From contig NW_001799399.1 of the NCBI RefSeq assembly GCF_000165425.1, positions 633,336 through 697,335 of the forward strand: a DNA stretch of 64,000 nucleotides, read 5' to 3'. The stretch's first letter is position 1. Every line of letters starts with the position of its first letter. The translations under genes and the position numbers were made by a program. Source of the DNA: Paramecium tetraurelia. Taxonomy: Eukaryota > Ciliophora > Oligohymenophorea > Peniculida > Parameciidae. Shown piece after piece: positions 42,000 to 53,423 of the stretch. Under the pieces are notes generated by a model, which did no database searches, had not been told where the DNA came from, and saw nothing but the letters and a program-made list of their open reading frames with translations.

Positions 42000-43109
42000 A
42001 AATTAATAATAAATTGATATTTTTATTGTTTAGAAATTATTAAAAAACTAATCATTTAGAATACTTTCTAAAAGGTTTTTATTTCTTTAGTGAAATCATT
42101 TCTAATATAAAGAGATACTAAAAGAAGGAATTAATAATTACAATTGTTAAATAATACCATTTGTCTCTTTTGTACTTTGATTTGAGTTATTGGCATTTTT
42201 TTTTGTAAAATATTGTTTTAATACAATTAGGTAATTTTCAGTTTCTAATTATTTTCATAATAGTTAAATCTCTAATAATTTAAGGGCCAAATATAAGGAA
42301 TTATCATAGATATAGGACTTATTTTGAGCCGTAATCCAATTTTGTTAGTCGATTCGTTATATCAATTTAAGCATATTATAATAATTATATTGTTTTTCTT
42401 TTGTTAAAATATCTAGGTACAAAAGGTTTGTTTTATTAAAGTTACTTGTTAATCAAAAATACTTTTTCCGCTGTTTGAAAAAAAAAATTGAAGATTATGA
42501 ACTAAGGTCTAGTTTTGTATTCTCTTTCGTCAATATAAATAATTGATTATGACCTAAATTAATATAGGTCAGATACACTTAAGATCTTTATTGAAGAAAT
42601 AATTCAATATTAGATCATTTAAAAATGAAATAGGATTTAAATTTTAATCCAAAAAGCTGAAAAAGGTACAATATTTTATCTTCTTGTCTATAAGATAGAA
42701 TAAATCGACTTAAGGTCAAAATTTATTTTGACAACTATTATTTGATGCATTATATTCATTTATCCTTCAAGAATATTTTTAGATTCATTTGGAATATTTC
42801 AACTCTAATACTTATTCCTATTCCATTTTAAATCAATATTTTATTGCAATTCTTTCTCAGTATTTTACCTTAAATACTGGACTTTGATTGTGTGTCACTA
42901 TTTGTCTTAAAAAGATAAAGACTTTTTTGATTACTTAACTCTCTACAAATTACAAGGCTTTTGAATTACTGAATCCTTTAATAATAGAATTTTTATGTAA
43001 TAAAGATATTGAATGAAAATTGATTTGATTCTTAAATAATTGAATTATAAGTAATGTTATAAAGAAATGATTAATAATAATAATGGGCTCATTTCACTAA
43101 TGTAATCAT
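42000..43109 (-). pseudogene. Possible decayed 5' extension of the vWA gene
   Basis: Reading from an ATG at 43107-43109, one frame gives protein-like text interrupted by TGA at 43089, 42756, 42615, 42453 and 42255, all in phase. It includes well-formed stretches such as YLDILTKEKQYNYYNMLKL and SYIYDNSLYLALKLLEIQLL. A one-base shift at the nine-T run 42196-42204, followed by an assumed 34-nt intron, would lead into the frame of the vWA gene. Against this, five TGAs in about 300 codons is close to what random AT-rich sequence would give. No homology motif supports it, and the frame may be meaningless. If real, it is the lost N-terminal third of the downstream protein. Confidence 0.3.
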
Positions 43110-43320
43110 ATTTATTAAAATTGTCATACAAATTTTAGAATCGATGAAAGATCTCAAATTTGATATATCAATTTTCTTTTAATTATCTGTATATTATTTT
43201 AGGTGGTACATAATAATAGTTGTATGAACATAAATTATTTATATAATAAATGTTTGGATTTATTGCAAAATATATATCATTTGTTAATTTTCATATTAAA
43301 TACATTAATACGCATCAAAA
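43110..43320. promoter_or_regulatory. AT-rich upstream region of the mitochondrial carrier gene
   Basis: These 211 bases precede the carrier ATG and carry only short A/T stretches. The carrier promoter must lie here; no element was recognised. Confidence 0.35.
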
Positions 43321-44317
43321 ATGGGTGAAAAACTTCTAGAGAAGCATTGGCTGACCAAACTTGCTGATACTTTGTAACCATTTGGGATCGGTGGTTTATC
43401 TGGATGTGTGGCAACGTGTTTTGTTTAACCAGTCGACTTAGTAAAAGTTAGAATCCAACTCAAATCAGAAAAATTGGGTCCTAATGCAGGCAGTGAAATC
43501 AGTCCATTTCGTGTCTTCTCTGAAATCTTAAAAGAAGGAGGCGTGTTGAGTTTTTGGAAAGGAATTGATTCAGCATTGGCTAGATAAGTATTTTACACTA
43601 CCACTCGTATGGGAATTTATAAGACAATGTATTTGAGATCAAAGTAAGCAAATAATGGAAAAGAGCCCTCATTTTTAGCTAAATCTTGGTGTTCAATTGT
43701 AGCAGGTTTCCTTGGCTCATTAGCAGGTAATCCAGCTGATTTAGCTTTGGTCAGAATTTAGGCAGATAGCACATTACCTGTTGAAGAAAGAAGAGGCTAT
43801 AAAAATGTTTTTGATGCATTTTATAAAATTGTGAAAGATGAAGGAGTAGTAGCATTATGGAGAGGATCTACTCCAACAGTTATTAGAGCAATTGTTATTA
43901 ATGTAGCAATGTTGGGACCGTATGACGAGATAAAAGAACAACTAAATCACTATTTTGGAACCAAAGATACTCAATAAACTCGATTATTGTATTTGTTTGA
44001 TATATTTCTAATAGAGCATCTGCAGCAGCTGGCTTTTTGAGTTCATTTTGTGCATTACCTTTTGATAATGCAAAAACAAAAATGTAGAAAATGAAAAAGG
44101 ATGCAGCAGGTGTATATCCTTATTCTTCAATTTTTGATGCAATGGGAAAAGTAAGAAAAATGAATATTTATAGACAGTTAAAAGAGAAGGTATTATAGGA
44201 CTTTGGGTAGGATTCCCAACATTTTATTTCAGAATTGCACCTCACACTATGATTACTCTTTTAACTTAAGATTGGCTTACAGACAAGGTTAATACATGGA
44301 GAAAAAAGAAAAATTGA
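43321..44317 (+). CDS. Mitochondrial 2-oxoglutarate/malate-type carrier (SLC25 family)
   Basis: ATG at 43321, TGA at 44315-44317; introns at 43989-44014 (26 nt) and 44151-44173 (23 nt) leave 315 residues, the normal length. The three-fold repeat of carriers is clear, each with a P-x-D-x-x-x/K signature: QPVDLVKVRIQL, NPADLALVRIQAD and LPFDNAKTKMQKM. The second repeat's shift to A-L-V-R is the hallmark of the oxoglutarate carrier branch, which also has an odd second signature. Six membrane helices are expected in the inner mitochondrial membrane. The likely exchange is 2-oxoglutarate for malate, as in the malate-aspartate shuttle. Substrate is inferred from the signatures. Confidence 0.9.
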
Positions 44318-44621
44318 AAAATTATCATTCAATATAATAATTATTAATATTATTATTTATAATAATAATAATTTACATCATTTTCTTTATTAAATCTAGG
44401 ATAACTTATTTATTTAAGAATAAGTAATAATTAGTCAATTTGTTTCTCTTGATGACTATTTTCTATTGTTATTCACATACTATTAAATTTTGATAATTTA
44501 ATTTAATGGCAACTATTTGTAATATCGTTAGTAAAAGTAAAATAGGTAATAAGGAAATATATGTAAATCAAAATTATAAATAATTGGAAGTTTTGATCTG
44601 AATAATACATCTATTAAAATC
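44318..44621. other. AT-rich convergent spacer
   Basis: About 300 bases lie between the carrier stop and the stop of the disrupted minus-strand frame. There are repeated ATT/AAT runs at 44335-44375. No gene seen. Confidence 0.4.
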
Positions 44622-45622
44622 TCAGGATTGGTTATTATCTTGATGATTTATAGATGTGGAATCTTAAATTTTTGAAGTCATTTCAAAGTAGGCAGCATTA
44701 AATTTTTGAGCTAAATGATCCCCAGTTTTTAATTCAAGAACATTCCCATTAATATCTGCAACGTTGTAAGAGTATACACCTACATTCTTTGAAAGATCAA
44801 CTATATCCCCAACAACCCCTGGAATGTATTCAGAATTAGCTTCTATTAATGATTAGTGTTTTATAAGTGTATTATCCAAATCAGCAGTAATTTGAGCCCA
44901 ATGTTCTAATGATATTTAAATAATTTACAGGCTTCCTTAGTACTTAGATGATAATCCTTTTCACCTAAATTTTCAAATTCAAAAAAGCACTGTTAAACAT
45001 TCTAGTCTTTTTATTATGTAGTTGTTTATGAGGTTTTCTAATGTGTCCTGCAAATACTGATAATAATACCGTTTTAAAAAGATCTAAATAGGTGCAAATT
45101 GAATTGTCAAAATAACCAATAAATATCGTAAAATCCTTAATTTGAAATATAAAACATCGAATTTCTTATTTCAAATTTAAATTGCATAAAGTAACAACTT
45201 CAATTCTTATTATTTATTTTTAAAAGTAATCTATTTTGCTCTTTCAAAATAATCATTATTGAATCTCAAATTAATAAGATATCTTATTACAAATAGATGA
45301 TATTGTATCCAAAAAGGAATATTGTTAAACGGTTACTAATATAAAATGACTATCAAAAATTGAAATATTGTTTTTAATTGTATTTGACTTTCCATCAAAT
45401 ATTCTTATTATTGTATGTTAGGGTTAAAAGAAATTAGCCTTTAGGTTCCATAACTGAAGGTGGCTAATATTTGATTGGACTGAGTAATCGCGAGGTCAAT
45501 TCTTTTGATTTCCAATTACTTAAAGTTAAAGTCTTTAATTTTAAGTGTTAGGTAATCTTTTTTATGACAGGTTTCTACTCTTTGAACAATAACTGAGACT
45601 TTTTTTGAGCTAATCCTAGCAT
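44622..45622 (-). pseudogene. Disrupted or unresolved coding region, unknown protein
   Basis: An ATG at 45620-45622, 38 bp downstream of the first MARCH-type gene, opens 74 good codons (MLGLAQKKSQLLFKEQKPVI...) that end at a TGA near 45395. Another frame then carries IFDGKSNTIKNNISIFDSHF and further text. It is broken by two TGAs near 45240-45260, then continues through a 20-nt and a 23-nt intron. It closes with a well-formed tail (ANSEYIPGVVGDIVDLSKN; LKTGDHLAQKFNAAYFEM) at TGA 44622-44624. No intron set that I tried joins the two halves. Either this is one gene broken by frameshifts, or two short genes with starts I cannot see. No family was recognised. Confidence 0.45.
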
Positions 45623-45659
45623 TTGAACGATTATGAATTAAGTTTATTAATTATTATAT

Positions 45660-46509
45660 TCAAGTAAAATATATTTGATTGACTCGAATGAATTGATTGG
45701 TTATCTTCTTAGTGTTCTTTTTGGGCAATGAAGCTGAAGATTTGGGTTTGTAATTCTGGAAATTCCAATTTTCAATCATTTAAATAGTATGAGCTGAACT
45801 AAAATTGAAAATTAAGTAAATAGTTAAAGATACAGTTATCAGACCAAATACAACAATAATCGCAACAGTTGCCAAAGAATTTATACCAAACCCCAAAGCA
45901 ATTTCAATAGATCCAAAAATAAATAGAATGATAAAAAACATTTGTATTAGCCAACAAAGTTTTGTTCTCTTTTTTATTCTTTAAAATTATTTGATATCAA
46001 ATCTGTCATTAAAATCGGCATCAAATTCGAATTTATGATGGCAAACCTCACAATAGAGCTAAACAAGAATTTATTTATATTAATTACCTCATCATTATAA
46101 ATTTTATTAACTCCATATTACTCAAGAATCCACATTTTTAAACACTCTTAATGAACAAACTCAGCAGTTCCTTTACATTTACAAGGAGCAATAAATTTAG
46201 AGGTTTCCTCCTCGCAAATACAGATTCTACATATTTGTTCTGTTTAATGATGCTCAAATACTTTTTTATGCTTTATATCCAGGCACAGATTCTAAATCAT
46301 TGATATATATATGGCAAGCAATCTATTTCCTTCTCACAGCATCCTTAATAAATTAAAAAGGTTACTTTTGAATGAACAGTTTTAAGCACTTTTTGACGGA
46401 ATTACGGCATTTGTATGCTTATACTTTCGTTTAGGATTTGAATTGAGGAATTCAATTGAAGAAATTTACTGTTTTATGTTGATGTATCATTGCTCTCATT
46501 ATTAGCCAT
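45660..46509 (-). CDS. RING-CH (MARCH-type) membrane E3 ubiquitin ligase, copy 1
   Basis: ATG at 46507-46509, TGA at 45660-45662; 258 residues after three introns (22, 22 and 29 nt). A polar N-terminal tail of about 80 residues precedes the C4HC3 RING-CH domain: [26 protein letters not shown], then CEVCHHKF. Two closely spaced hydrophobic helices (about 50 residues) follow, then a basic C-terminal tail. This is the standard layout of MARCH proteins, which ubiquitinate membrane proteins and steer them to lysosomes. The next gene upstream encodes a paralogue with the same layout. Confidence 0.88.
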
Positions 46510-46556
46510 ATTGAGAAAAAATTATAATAAAAAAAGTAAATAATTTAAAAAATTGT

Positions 46557-47569
46557 TCATTGTTCTGAAAGATTAGCACTTGTCATTAATTAGTTGATTT
46601 AAATTACTTAAAGACTTGTAATTTGCGGGGGACAGGTTTATAATTGAACAGTTCTCCTCCTTGCTAAAGGACTTCCAGAGATGCTATGTCCCATATGAGA
46701 TTATAACTAAAAAAAGCTGCCTTACTTGGTATCTCTTCTAGGTTTATATGGAGAAAGTGTCCAATTTTCAATCATTTCAATCTAGAGTGAAGTTAAAATG
46801 CTAGCCAAAAAATAGACAAACAATATTAAGGACAAAACTATGATTAGGGTCATCACGGCATCCACTCCTATATTGGTTAAATTGTATTCCATATATAAGG
46901 CTATGATGAGTAGGAATAATACCAACAAATCCGCTTATCAGGGAAATAATAACAAACAGATAAACTAACCAACAAATCTTCTAATGAGATGGTACTTCAG
47001 AGAATCTCTTTAAACTAACTCTGTTAACGATCTACATTCTCATTCTAAATCTATAGGAACATAATTCACATTTAATCTATTGATATTTTATAAAGAAATT
47101 ACCTTATCTTTGAATACGTCTTCAATTCCATTCTTTTATAATATCCACAATTTTAGACATTCTTCATGAACATTCATTAAGGTTCCTTTGCAAGCGCAAG
47201 GAGTTATGAATCTGGAAGTTTCTTCGTCAGCCATACAAATCCTGCATTACTCTAAGAAATAATGATTTGAATACTTCCACGCTTAGATAGTTACAATTAT
47301 TTGTCATTCATTTCATTCACATAAATGTTACATCCAATTATCTTTTTCCTTTTAATATCCTAAATATTTAAGCAATTATGTACTTCATAGTAAAATGTTT
47401 TTAGAATGCCCTTTGTTATGGTTTCTTTTTAAGGTAAAGGAACCTAATCTGTTAGATTTTCTTGGGTAATATCTGGAATGAATTATATTGATGAATTCAT
47501 TGGATTGTAATTTCTATTTGGAGATTATGTTGTAAATCTTATCTCAGTTGTCTATTGATTATCCGTCAT
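46557..47569 (-). CDS. RING-CH (MARCH-type) membrane E3 ubiquitin ligase, copy 2
   Basis: ATG at 47567-47569, TGA at 46557-46559; 313 residues after introns of 23, 26 and 22 nt. The domain order equals copy 1: a polar tail, RING-CH (CRICMADEE, PCACKGTLMNVHEECLKLW, CELCSYRF), two membrane helices, and a longer basic Ser/Arg-rich tail. Both copies share SRFI/SKFIAPC-type spacing and the phrase QMIENW or EMIENW just after the second helix, so they are tandem duplicates that have diverged. An intron inside the RING-CH domain falls at the same place in both. The 47-bp gap to copy 1 leaves little room for a separate promoter. Confidence 0.88.
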
Positions 47570-47676
47570 AAGAGTTTAATTATAATAATAATAAAATAGT
47601 AAGATTTTTTATGATAATAATATTACCATTTCATTTTTGAGAATATTTTTATAATTATAATATAATATTTTTATAA

Positions 47677-48649
47677 TCAATTTTGGGCTAAGGTCATAAA
47701 ATATTATTAGAATGCTATTAACCTGTTACATTTAGCGTTCATTATAATAGAAAAGAAAGTACCTTCATTATGAATTGGATAAGGGTCCATTACACCTAGC
47801 ACTTCGAAATGATTCAATAGGTTAGTTTACAATTCAGCCAATGATTGATCAGCAATAGTTCTTCTGGGATCATCCTAAGGGCTAGAAAACAAATAATCAT
47901 AATTGGGTTAAACCAAGTAAAGGTAGATCAAAATTATTTATCAAAAATATTAGATGAATTCTAAAAATGCAGTCTCTGCACATCTATTAATAATTGGTCT
48001 AACTTAATATTGAAGCGTTCAAACTAATTGTTAGATACATATTGAATGGATCTCTATATCTCCAGTTTTCTTCAATTGATACAACATTATATTGTAGTTA
48101 AGTATTCTGCAGTTGCTATTTAAAACAATTCTAAAAATGGATGCCATAATAATGAATCCAACATTGAACAAAGCCAATCAATTGACTCACCTAAATACTA
48201 TCCATCTTTCTTGATGATCAAATGTAAGGCAATATTTTTAGTTCAAATTGGGACTAAATCTATATTTCTTCCATGTATTATCTAATCACCAACTGATAAT
48301 AGAACCCCAGTACTTTCAGTGAATTAACCTGATATATGACCAATTTCATGGTAATATGCCGAAGCAGACAAATGTTCAAAGGTTATTTCATTTCTATTTT
48401 ATTCTTCTACAACTCCTTCTAACTCCTATGTATATTCAGGGTAATTTGTTCTTATTCCTTTTAGTCTATTGTAGTATAGTCTTCTGGCTTCAAGATAGAG
48501 AATGTATTTTTCTTATGATATTCGAAAACTGGGCCAAAAGAATTTTCATATCCGTATGATTCAATGATGATTCTGACTGCTTAATTCCATCATTATTTTA
48601 GTGCCGCACTTTAGTTGATTTCAATTTCTGGTATTTTTAATTGTAACAT
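47677..48649 (-). pseudogene. Acid ceramidase/NAAA-like amidase relic
   Basis: Pieces of the N-acylethanolamine acid amidase/acid ceramidase family appear in order but in different frames. The first piece runs from an ATG at 48647-48649. Next is YPEYTQELEGVVEEQN, then the nucleophile region ESTGVLLSVGDQIIHGRNID. The C-terminal block has VQPNYDYLFSSPQDDPRRT and NEGTFFSIIMNAKCNR. Functional relatives have Cys-Thr-Ser at the start of the nucleophile strand; here it reads Ser-Thr-Gly, so the catalytic Cys (exposed by self-cleavage in the family) is gone. There is an in-frame TGA soon after the HGRN motif, a one-base shift at the five-T run 48507-48511, and no readable frame through the middle. 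At about 970 bp it is also short. It is most likely non-functional. Confidence 0.65.
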
Positions 48650-48903
48650 GTTACAAATGACGCTAATAATACAAATATACAATATTGAATTGTAATTAAT
48701 ATTTCGTTATTTAACAGGATTTAAATGATATTTCCTAATGACTTCATTTACTAAATTGATGACTTCACTTTTAATCGATTATATCATTCCTATTTTATAT
48801 ATAAATTACCTTTTGTATAAATTTATTGAATTCTTTAATTAATATTTATCAACCTTCAGGTATTATATATGTGCTTTAACATTAAATTATAATTATATTA
48901 AAA
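48650..48903. promoter_or_regulatory. Divergent intergenic region upstream of the STE11-type kinase
   Basis: 254 AT-rich bases precede the kinase ATG. They should contain its promoter; no motif was recognised. Confidence 0.4.
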
Positions 48904-50369
48904 ATGGGTTGCTGCTTTACAAAAAAAAAGAACCAACTCAAACCAACAAAAGCTTATGAATACATGAATACTAATAATCAAAATAATAAACAATAGGAAC
49001 TTGAATAATCATTCATTCAAGATGTGGAAGTTATAATAATTGATAACAAAGAAGAAGAGCTTGAAAGACACTCACTCAAATCAGATTAAGAGTATTATTT
49101 ATAAATTATTATCCTTAGTATTCATCTTTGGGAATAAGGAGAAGTACTAGGATAAGGTGCTTTTGGAAAAGTTGTTATGGGACTCTAGAAAAATGGACAA
49201 ATCATGGCTGTGAAATAAGTTTTCATTTAAAATCAAAATGATGATGTATTATTTGTAAATATTGTAGAAAGTGAAACAATTATAAAAAGAAATTGAAATG
49301 CTGAGTAGATTACAACATCCGAATATAGTGCGTTATATAGGATGTGAATAGAGAAACCAATTCATAAATATCTTTCTAGAATATGTAAGTGGAGGCTCGG
49401 TCTAAACTTTGCTGGAGAGATTTGGATGTTTTAGAGAGAGACTTATCAAAACATATTTGAAATAAATACTGTTAGGATTAAGTTATTTGCATGCAAAGAA
49501 CGTCATTCATAGAGATATCAAAGGAGGAAACATTCTAATTGACAATTCTGGTAGATGTAAATTAGCAGGTATGTTAAATCTTTATTCTAGATTTTGGGAG
49601 CAGTAAGCAATTGAGTGATATAACTCATGATAGCATAGGATCTATTTGTGGAACTCCCAATTTCATGGCTCCAGAAGTAATTAATCAGGAACAGTATGGA
49701 AAAAAGGCAGATATTTGGAGTCTAGGTTGTACTATTATAGAAATGGCTACTGGATAACCTCCCTATTCTGAGTATAAAGATGCAATTGCTGTTATGGTCA
49801 AAATAGGTAAATCTACACAACCACCTCCTATCCCACAATAATTGTAATCTCCTGAGGCTAAAGATTTTCTATCTAAATGTCTGTAGATTGACCCTAAATA
49901 AAGAGCTACAGCTGATGAACTCTTGAAGCATTCTTTTTTAGAGGAACCTAAATAAAATTTAATGTTGAAAAAAACATCATCTTATACTTTTAATTAAAGG
50001 CAGGTCTAAAAATGTAATTATCAACAAAAAAATTCTTTTTTGCTAGATGCTGAAAATTAAGACTAATAAATTGAACCTGTCTCCCCATAATTTTAAGGGT
50101 AATAGGGTTAAAGTTCAACAGAAACGAATAAAATTGCAGTTAAGAAGAAAAAGGAGAAACCATTATATTAATTGGTTATAGAGCCAGAGTAAAACGATTG
50201 CATCTTAACAGGATAAGAAACCAATATAGTTGAGAATCGAAACAAGTTTTAATTTTCCGAGTTTAATGAAGTTAACCTCAAAGAAACCTACATAAAACCA
50301 TTTAATAAGGAGAATAAGGATAATTTATAAAAAGAGTTGGATAGAATCTTAGGATAATACATCAACTGA
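48904..50369 (+). CDS. STE11/MAP3K-type serine-threonine kinase with MGCC N-terminus
   Basis: ATG at 48904, TGA at 50367-50369; introns at 49246-49267 and 49569-49590 (22 nt each) and possibly a 27-nt in-frame one near residue 63 leave 464-473 residues. The protein starts MGCCF, the pattern for N-myristoylation plus palmitoylation, so it should sit on a membrane. A linker of about 70 residues leads into the kinase domain: [28 protein letters not shown] (the STE-type K-G-x-N loop), [29 protein letters not shown]. The wording is closest to plant NPK1/ANP and other MAP3Ks. The 170-residue tail is polar, Lys/Gln/Asn-rich and low-complexity. It is convergent with the protease gene (59-bp gap). Confidence 0.9.
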
Positions 50370-50428
50370 AAGTTTCAACATAATTGATTATATTTCTTCT
50401 CTAAATTAATATGGTATTAATAAAATAA

Positions 50429-52175
50429 TCATAATAAACGTTTCAATTAATCAGCAGTCATTGTTTCATGTTTCAATAATTCTTCCGCAAATCTTTACAG
50501 TACCTATTAATTTTACTCTAATTTGTTTCTGACTCTATTATAGGATTCCTATAAATAATTAATATCATATATAGTACTTCTAATAATTATTTCACTTGCA
50601 TGTCCACTGTGTAACTGAACTTTTTGCTCGTTTAAGCATCTGAAATCAGAGTGTCTCCCATACCTAAGTCTTTCACATATGAATAAGCCATAGCAGTAGC
50701 ATTAGCCAAATCTGAACCACAACCAGATGAAATATTATCTTTACCAAATTTGATATCTTCTGCTGCCCTGCCACCCATACAAACATCAATAGAAGCCAGA
50801 ATATTACCTCTGGTTTATGATAATGTATCCTCCTTTGGAACCATGGATGTATACCCCAAAGCACTTCCTCGAGGCAAGATAGTTACTTTATCTAAAGGCA
50901 CAGTATGTTCTGTTAAGAGATTAATTAAGGCATGTCCACTCTCATGGTATGCTGTTAAAATCTTATCTTGATCTGTCAGTTTGTATCTTATGCCCATCCT
51001 AGTTCTATCTATTGCATGTTAGAAGTCGTTAGCTTAAGCTTTTTATCTTTTCTCTTTTACTGCATTCATAATGGCTATGTTTACAATGTTTTCAATATCA
51101 GCTCCAGTCAATCCAGTAGTCTGTCTAGCCAATAACTGAGTGTCAATATCTGCATGTTTTATCTACTTCAAGTAATATTCAAACAGTTGTTTTCTTCCCT
51201 TGATATCAGGTAACATGATATGAATTGTCTTATCAAACCTTCCTGCTCTTGTAAGCGCTGCATCTAATGATTATTCCATATTTGTAGCTCCAATCACTAT
51301 GATTGCCTCATTTTATCTAAATCCATCCATCTCAGTTAAAATTTGATTTATAGTTCCATATCTCTTTGGATCATCACCTCCTCTTGATCCACCGATAGAA
51401 TCAATTTCATCAATAAAAATTATACATGGTTATTTTTATCGAGCTTCTTAAAATAATTAACGCACTCTAGAAGAACCTACTCCCACAAACATTTCATCAA
51501 ATTCAGCTCCTGATTTGTACAAGAATGTACAACCAGCTTCCTCTGCCAAGGCTCTTGCTAATAATGTTTTTCCTGTTCCTGGTCTACCTACAAGCAATAT
51601 ACCTTTTGGCAATTTTGCCCCTGATTCATGATATTTACTAGGGTTTCTAAGAAAATCAACTACTTCTTATAATTCTTCTTTGTAGTCATCTATTCCTATA
51701 ACATCTTTGAAGCCTGTTGTTTTTTTGACTTCCTTCTCTTCTGGAATAATGTTCAAACTAATTTCAATGTCGATATCAAATATCGTTGAGAATACTTCAT
51801 AAGAAATGAAAAATATGATTGGATATTTTACAAACCAAGGCAATGGTAAGTCTTATGGATTTTGGTGATAATATTCATCTTATGCTTATCGAATCCAATC
51901 TTTTATTGCTTTGTTTTTTGGTTCCCTCCAAAATTAAATTTGCTTAAACATAGGTACACTCTTTTTGGCTTATAATATTTCATCGTACATCTTTAATCTA
52001 CTAAGAATCTTAAAAAAAATATTAGGTTTGTTACTTTCATATAATTGTAATAAGACTCGAAATCTTTGCTTACTAGAAATCCCTATTTGTACTCATTTAA
52101 TTTATTTCTTTAACTTAGATTTTGATATTCAAATAAGCTGCTGAACTAGTATTTTAAGAAATTGAACTTTTTCAT
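50429..52175 (-). CDS. FtsH/YME1-type mitochondrial AAA metalloprotease
   Basis: ATG at 52173-52175, TGA at 50429-50431; about 560 residues after introns of 26 and 29 nt, with a further possible 24-nt in-frame intron near the end. The N-terminus ([19 protein letters not shown]) is basic and hydrophobic like a mitochondrial targeting signal. One hydrophobic segment ([17 protein letters not shown]) precedes the AAA domain. Walker A is GRPGTGKT, Walker B IIFIDEID, and the second region of homology includes [20 protein letters not shown]. The zinc site is YHESGHAL. One membrane span is the layout of i-AAA proteases, which degrade inner-membrane proteins from the intermembrane-space side. The member is somewhat short. 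Confidence 0.9.
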
Positions 52176-52496
52176 TAAGGTTTATTTTATATATCATTAA
52201 TTAGTTTTAGTGATTCAAAAACAGAAACATACAGGTTAGTCGATGGAATAGAATAAGAGTTTGCTACTTGATTGATTCACTTTCTTATTAAAACAGTAGT
52301 ATATACTTGAAAATGGGAGAATAAATAATGTTTTTGTATTTCTTGTTGCATTATTATCACTTGGTAAAACCTCTTTTAATTCTTATTTTTTGTATTCCTA
52401 ATGGGTTGATTATAATAATTATTATAAATAAAGGATTAAAATTAAATAGCATTACAATTACAAATATGATAATATAGAAATAATTTAAAAATATAA
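52176..52496. other. Spacer upstream of the protease gene
   Basis: About 320 bases, AT-rich, between two minus-strand genes. A 24-codon minus frame starting MQQEIQKHYL is the only thing of note and is too short to support. It presumably holds the protease promoter. Confidence 0.4.
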
Positions 52497-53423
52497 TCAA
52501 GATTGGCATTCGAAACATCTTCTAATGATTATACCGACTTACTATTGAAATTATCTTATTTGGGAGTCTCTTTATTAAATTTTTTAGATTAGTTTCATCT
52601 ACAAAATAGTTTGATTAGTCAATTGGTTCAATTAATCTAAAATGTAGGGATTGCTTTCCGATTTGATTTCTACATTCTTCAAAAACTACTAAATTTATGT
52701 GTAATTAGTTTAAAATGGTATTTCATTTATATTTATATAATTGTTCTCTTTATTGCTTTGCTTCTCAATCTCTTTAATTTCTTTGTTGGTTTTCTTGTTA
52801 AATGTAATTTAACTTTCTCTAATTTTGGATGTTACCAAATGCAAACCCATATTTAATCCCCTTAATATATTATCAGGAGCATGTTCATCATTTTGAGTTT
52901 AACTCTATTGAGATTGTAAATGGTAGCAACTTGTCTATAATTCACCTAATTGCTGACTCACCTCCTGAACAACCTTTTTCTAAATGTTGAATTCTTCGTT
53001 AGCACTTAGTTCTTTGTCTTCTGTATAGAGCTATTTTATCTATGGAATCTAAAGAACATACTTTTGAAAATTTGGCATTTTCATAAGTTGAATGCTTATT
53101 CCCAAAAGGATCCAAGATAACTATTCTAATTTTCGATTCGATTTCAACTCTTTCTCTTCTAGAAGTTTTCTTTTCACTTCTCCCCTCCAATTCATAAGTA
53201 AGTAAAATGGCTTTGCATGTGCAGGGTTTCGTTTAATATATCTATGCTACCTAGGTCTGATTCAAATTGCTACTTCTGAGAGAGGGATCTTCTCAACAGT
53301 TAAAGCATGTAAAATTTGGGCACGTAATTCTGAAGAAATTTTATTATAAGGCCGCTTAGTCCTTGCAGTATCGTCGGTTGTCTATAGAGATTATATAACA
53401 GCTCCTTTTAGATCCTATTCCAT
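52497..53423 (-). CDS. Unrecognised protein with HTH-like N-terminal helices and coiled coil
   Basis: ATG at 53421-53423, TGA at 52497-52499; 293 residues after introns of 23 and 22 nt, an exact multiple of three. Residues 30-70 (SSELRAQILHALTVEKIPLS, then EVAQIYQTKPCTCKAILL) have the spacing of a helix-turn-helix of the transposase or homeodomain-like kind: a helix with a start-up loop, EVAQIYQ, and a recognition-like helix. A very basic patch (RSEKKTSRRER) follows. The second half is Gln-rich and helical, with likely coiled coils (IQKKVVQEVSQQLGELQ). The combination suggests a nuclear DNA- or RNA-binding protein, but this is inference from pattern only. Confidence 0.6.

Noticed and set aside
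44930-45005. A frameshift at the T6 run in the 44.6-45.6 kb region
   Set aside because: A 20-nt intron just upstream (about 45,030-45,050) brings the frame into phase, so no base error is needed there.
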